Made by a program: the position numbers and the translations under genes
Origin: an uncultured Bacteroidales bacterium
Lineage (GTDB): Bacteria; Bacteroidota; Bacteroidia; Bacteroidales; P3
Length of the DNA stretch: 64,000 nucleotides
Direction: 5' to 3'
Assembly: GCA_900314925.1 (NCBI GenBank)
Contig: OMXC01000009.1
Span: forward strand, 62,001 to 126,000
Notes under the pieces: model-generated
Told to the model about the DNA's origin: nothing
Seen by the model: only the letters and a program-made list of their open reading frames with translations
Database searches by the model: none
Shown here: in pieces, positions 62,631 through 64,000 of the stretch
Layout of the letters: every line of letters begins with the position of its first letter
How positions within the stretch are numbered: the stretch's first letter is position 1

Positions 62631-63980
62631 TTAGATTTCAGTGTGTATCTCGCGGCCTTCGACGTAGATTGCCGTCATGGGACGTGCGGGGCAGTAGTAT
62701 TCGCATGCTCCGCAGCCGAGGCAGCGGGCCTCGTTGACGGCGGGCTTGCCGTCGACCATGCTGATGGCTGCCGAGGGGCAGTGGCGGGCGCAGGTGCCGC
62801 AGCCGATGCAGTTGTCCTTAAGCACCACGGCGCAGCCGATGCTGATGGCCGTCTTCTCCTCTTTGCTTATGGGCTGTATGGCGCCTGCCGGGCACACCTC
62901 GCTGCAGCGCGTGCAGGCCATGCGGCAGTAGCCGTCGGTGTAGTTCAGCTCGGGCTGCATCAGGCTCTCCAGCTTGGAGGAGGGGCGCAGCACCTTCTCG
63001 GGGCACTGGCTCACACACAGCTGGCAGGCCGTGCAGCGTGTGCCGAAATTCTTTATGCTCTGCGAGCCGAAGGGCTTGAGCGGTGTTTTGCGCTGCGGCA
63101 CCTGCTTGTCCATCAGCGCTGCCAGACCGCCGTCGAGTTTCTGTTCCTGGGCCTGCACAGCCATCGCGGCGCCCACGGCCACGGTGCCTGCCACGAACTT
63201 GCGGCGGCTGTCGTCCACAGGCTTCGTGCTCTCCGCCGGCTGTTTCCCGCCGAGGCTTATGGCTCCCACCGGGCACTGCGCGAGGCAGTTCCAGCAGTCC
63301 ACGCAGCGCGAGTGATCCACCGTCTTGTTGTCGATGTCTATGCACATGGCCTTGCAGCCGTGCTCGCACTTGCGGCAGCCCACGCACTTCGCGGCGTCGA
63401 TCCTGATGCCGAAGAGGCGGTGCTTGGCCAGCAGGCCCAGCAGCGAGCCCACGGGGCAGATAGTGTTGCACCACAGGCGTCCCATGGTGAAGCTCATCAG
63501 CCCTATGACCGCCAGCGTCGCTATGGCCACCCACTGCGCCAGTCCCGAGGCGTGCAGCCCCGTGACCATGCGGGCGTAGGCGCTGTAGGGTGCTATGAGC
63601 ACCGCTATGCTGTTCATCCCCACGAGCATGGCCAGCACGAAGAGCGCCAGCACCGTGTAGCGCAGCCAGTTGGCGGGCTTGCGGTAGCGATAGGGGCGTT
63701 TCTTGCCGAAGATGAGCTTGTGCGCCCACACGAAGAGGTCCTGGAAGATGCCCATGGGGCACACCACGGCGCAGTAGAAACGGCCGATGACCAGTGTGAC
63801 AAGCAGTATGGCTACCACCACCGCGACGTTCAGTGCCATCATGGCCGGCAGCAGCTGCACCTTGGGCATCCAGCCCAGCCAGTGGCGCAGCACACCCGTG
63901 GTGTCGAGCAGCAGCGCCGTGATGCCCAGCAGCATCAGCGCCGCCAGGATAATGCGTATGACTTTCAGCGATTTATTCAT
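62631..63980 (-). CDS. Polytopic polyferredoxin (NapH-like) with an internal twin-arginine signal
   Basis: 449 residues. Residues 1-190 are an inner-membrane part with about four helices carrying CxxxCP motifs (FYCAVVCPMG, LWCNTICPVG), as in NapH/MauN/RnfC-like electron-transfer proteins. Residues 197-245 hold two 4Fe-4S sites (CVGCRKCEHGC, CVDCWNCLAQCPVG). Residues 257-280 (DSRRKFVAGTVAVGAAMAVQ) form an internal RR signal-like helix. The rest has more clusters: CTACQLCVSQCP, CRMACTRCSEVCP, CIGCGTCARHCP, CLGCGACEYYCP. It is probably an electron conduit from quinol to periplasmic clusters. It starts at 63980, the first gene of the minus-strand run. Confidence 0.88.
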   Translation of the reverse strand: MNKSLKVIRIILAALMLLGITALLLDTTGVLRHWLGWMPKVQLLPAMMALNVAVVVAILLVTLVIGRFYCAVVCPMGIFQDLFVWAHKLIFGKKRPYRYRKPANWLRYTVLALFVLAMLVGMNSIAVLIAPYSAYARMVTGLHASGLAQWVAIATLAVIGLMSFTMGRLWCNTICPVGSLLGLLAKHRLFGIRIDAAKCVGCRKCEHGCKAMCIDIDNKTVDHSRCVDCWNCLAQCPVGAISLGGKQPAESTKPVDDSRRKFVAGTVAVGAAMAVQAQEQKLDGGLAALMDKQVPQRKTPLKPFGSQSIKNFGTRCTACQLCVSQCPEKVLRPSSKLESLMQPELNYTDGYCRMACTRCSEVCPAGAIQPISKEEKTAISIGCAVVLKDNCIGCGTCARHCPSAAISMVDGKPAVNEARCLGCGACEYYCPARPMTAIYVEGREIHTEI

Positions 63981-64000
63981 TTGTTCTGATTTCTTGACTT

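Noticed and set aside
62601..63989. 462-codon plus-strand frame opposite the polyferredoxin
   Set aside because: Shadow of the Cys-rich minus-strand gene; composition is Ala/His-rich with no motif.

Overview
The window is chromosomal DNA of a fairly GC-rich member of the order Bacteroidales (Bacteroidota). Evidence for this: promoters of the form TTG-N19-TAnnTTTGC (five clear examples), A-rich translation starts with little Shine-Dalgarno sequence, a fused MurF-alanine racemase, DUF4421/DUF2851/OstA-like families, and type IX secretion system (T9SS) genes (PorX, PorP/SprF, PorK/GldK and a cargo-type C-terminal domain). The genus cannot be fixed from sequence alone. There is no rRNA, no prophage, no intact insertion sequence and no CRISPR array. 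One tRNA gene (Pro-GGG) is present.

Layout: 1-8.9 kb, plus-strand run: end of ileS, a membrane protein, an M20 amidohydrolase, a DUF4421 barrel protein, a patatin-barrel fusion and a MATE exporter. 9.2-13.4 kb: murB, a hypothetical gene, purA and a PepSY-like protein. 13.4-14.45 kb: a repeat-dense intergenic region with a 28-bp perfect inverted repeat, followed by a promoter and a structured, terminator-ended leader RNA. 14.45-16.6 kb: a leucine-rich-repeat surface protein with a T9SS-type tail. 16.7-25.2 kb: mfd(-), porX and glmM(+), then a DksA-like gene, rimM and rpsP(-). 25.6-35.1 kb: plus-strand run with a secreted protein, uvrA, a membrane protein, mnmE, a thioredoxin-like protein and an M3 peptidase. 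35.5-42.9 kb: a double-ATPase ABC protein(-), rocD and DUF975(+), then an operon(-) of a membrane protein, a GH29 fucosidase and an M23 peptidase. 43.3-57.2 kb, plus strand: porP-porK, an OstA-like protein, grpE-dnaJ, DUF2851, murF-alr, and a Lon protease fused to a PorE-like envelope protein. 57.3-64 kb, minus strand: tRNA-Pro, murF, a lipoprotein, tatC, tatA, a Tat-exported ferredoxin/aldo-keto reductase, a YitT-type protein and a polytopic polyferredoxin with an internal twin-arginine signal.

Themes: (i) envelope biogenesis, with T9SS regulator, ring and barrel parts scattered among peptidoglycan genes (murB, glmM, two murF, alr); (ii) a Tat island in which the tatAC genes sit beside two candidate Tat substrates carrying iron-sulfur clusters; (iii) an unusual set of intergenic repeats, many with an 11-bp period, including ~100-bp palindromic elements in at least two clear copies plus a partial one. 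The most unusual coding feature is the Lon fusion: an intracellular AAA+ protease is joined in frame to a signal-peptide-like helix plus beta-propeller/OmpA-like domains. The junction looks like a former ATGA stop/start overlap that lost two bases, so it is either a real membrane-anchored protease or a sequence error. The most unusual non-coding features are the 13.8-14.4 kb inverted repeat and leader RNA.
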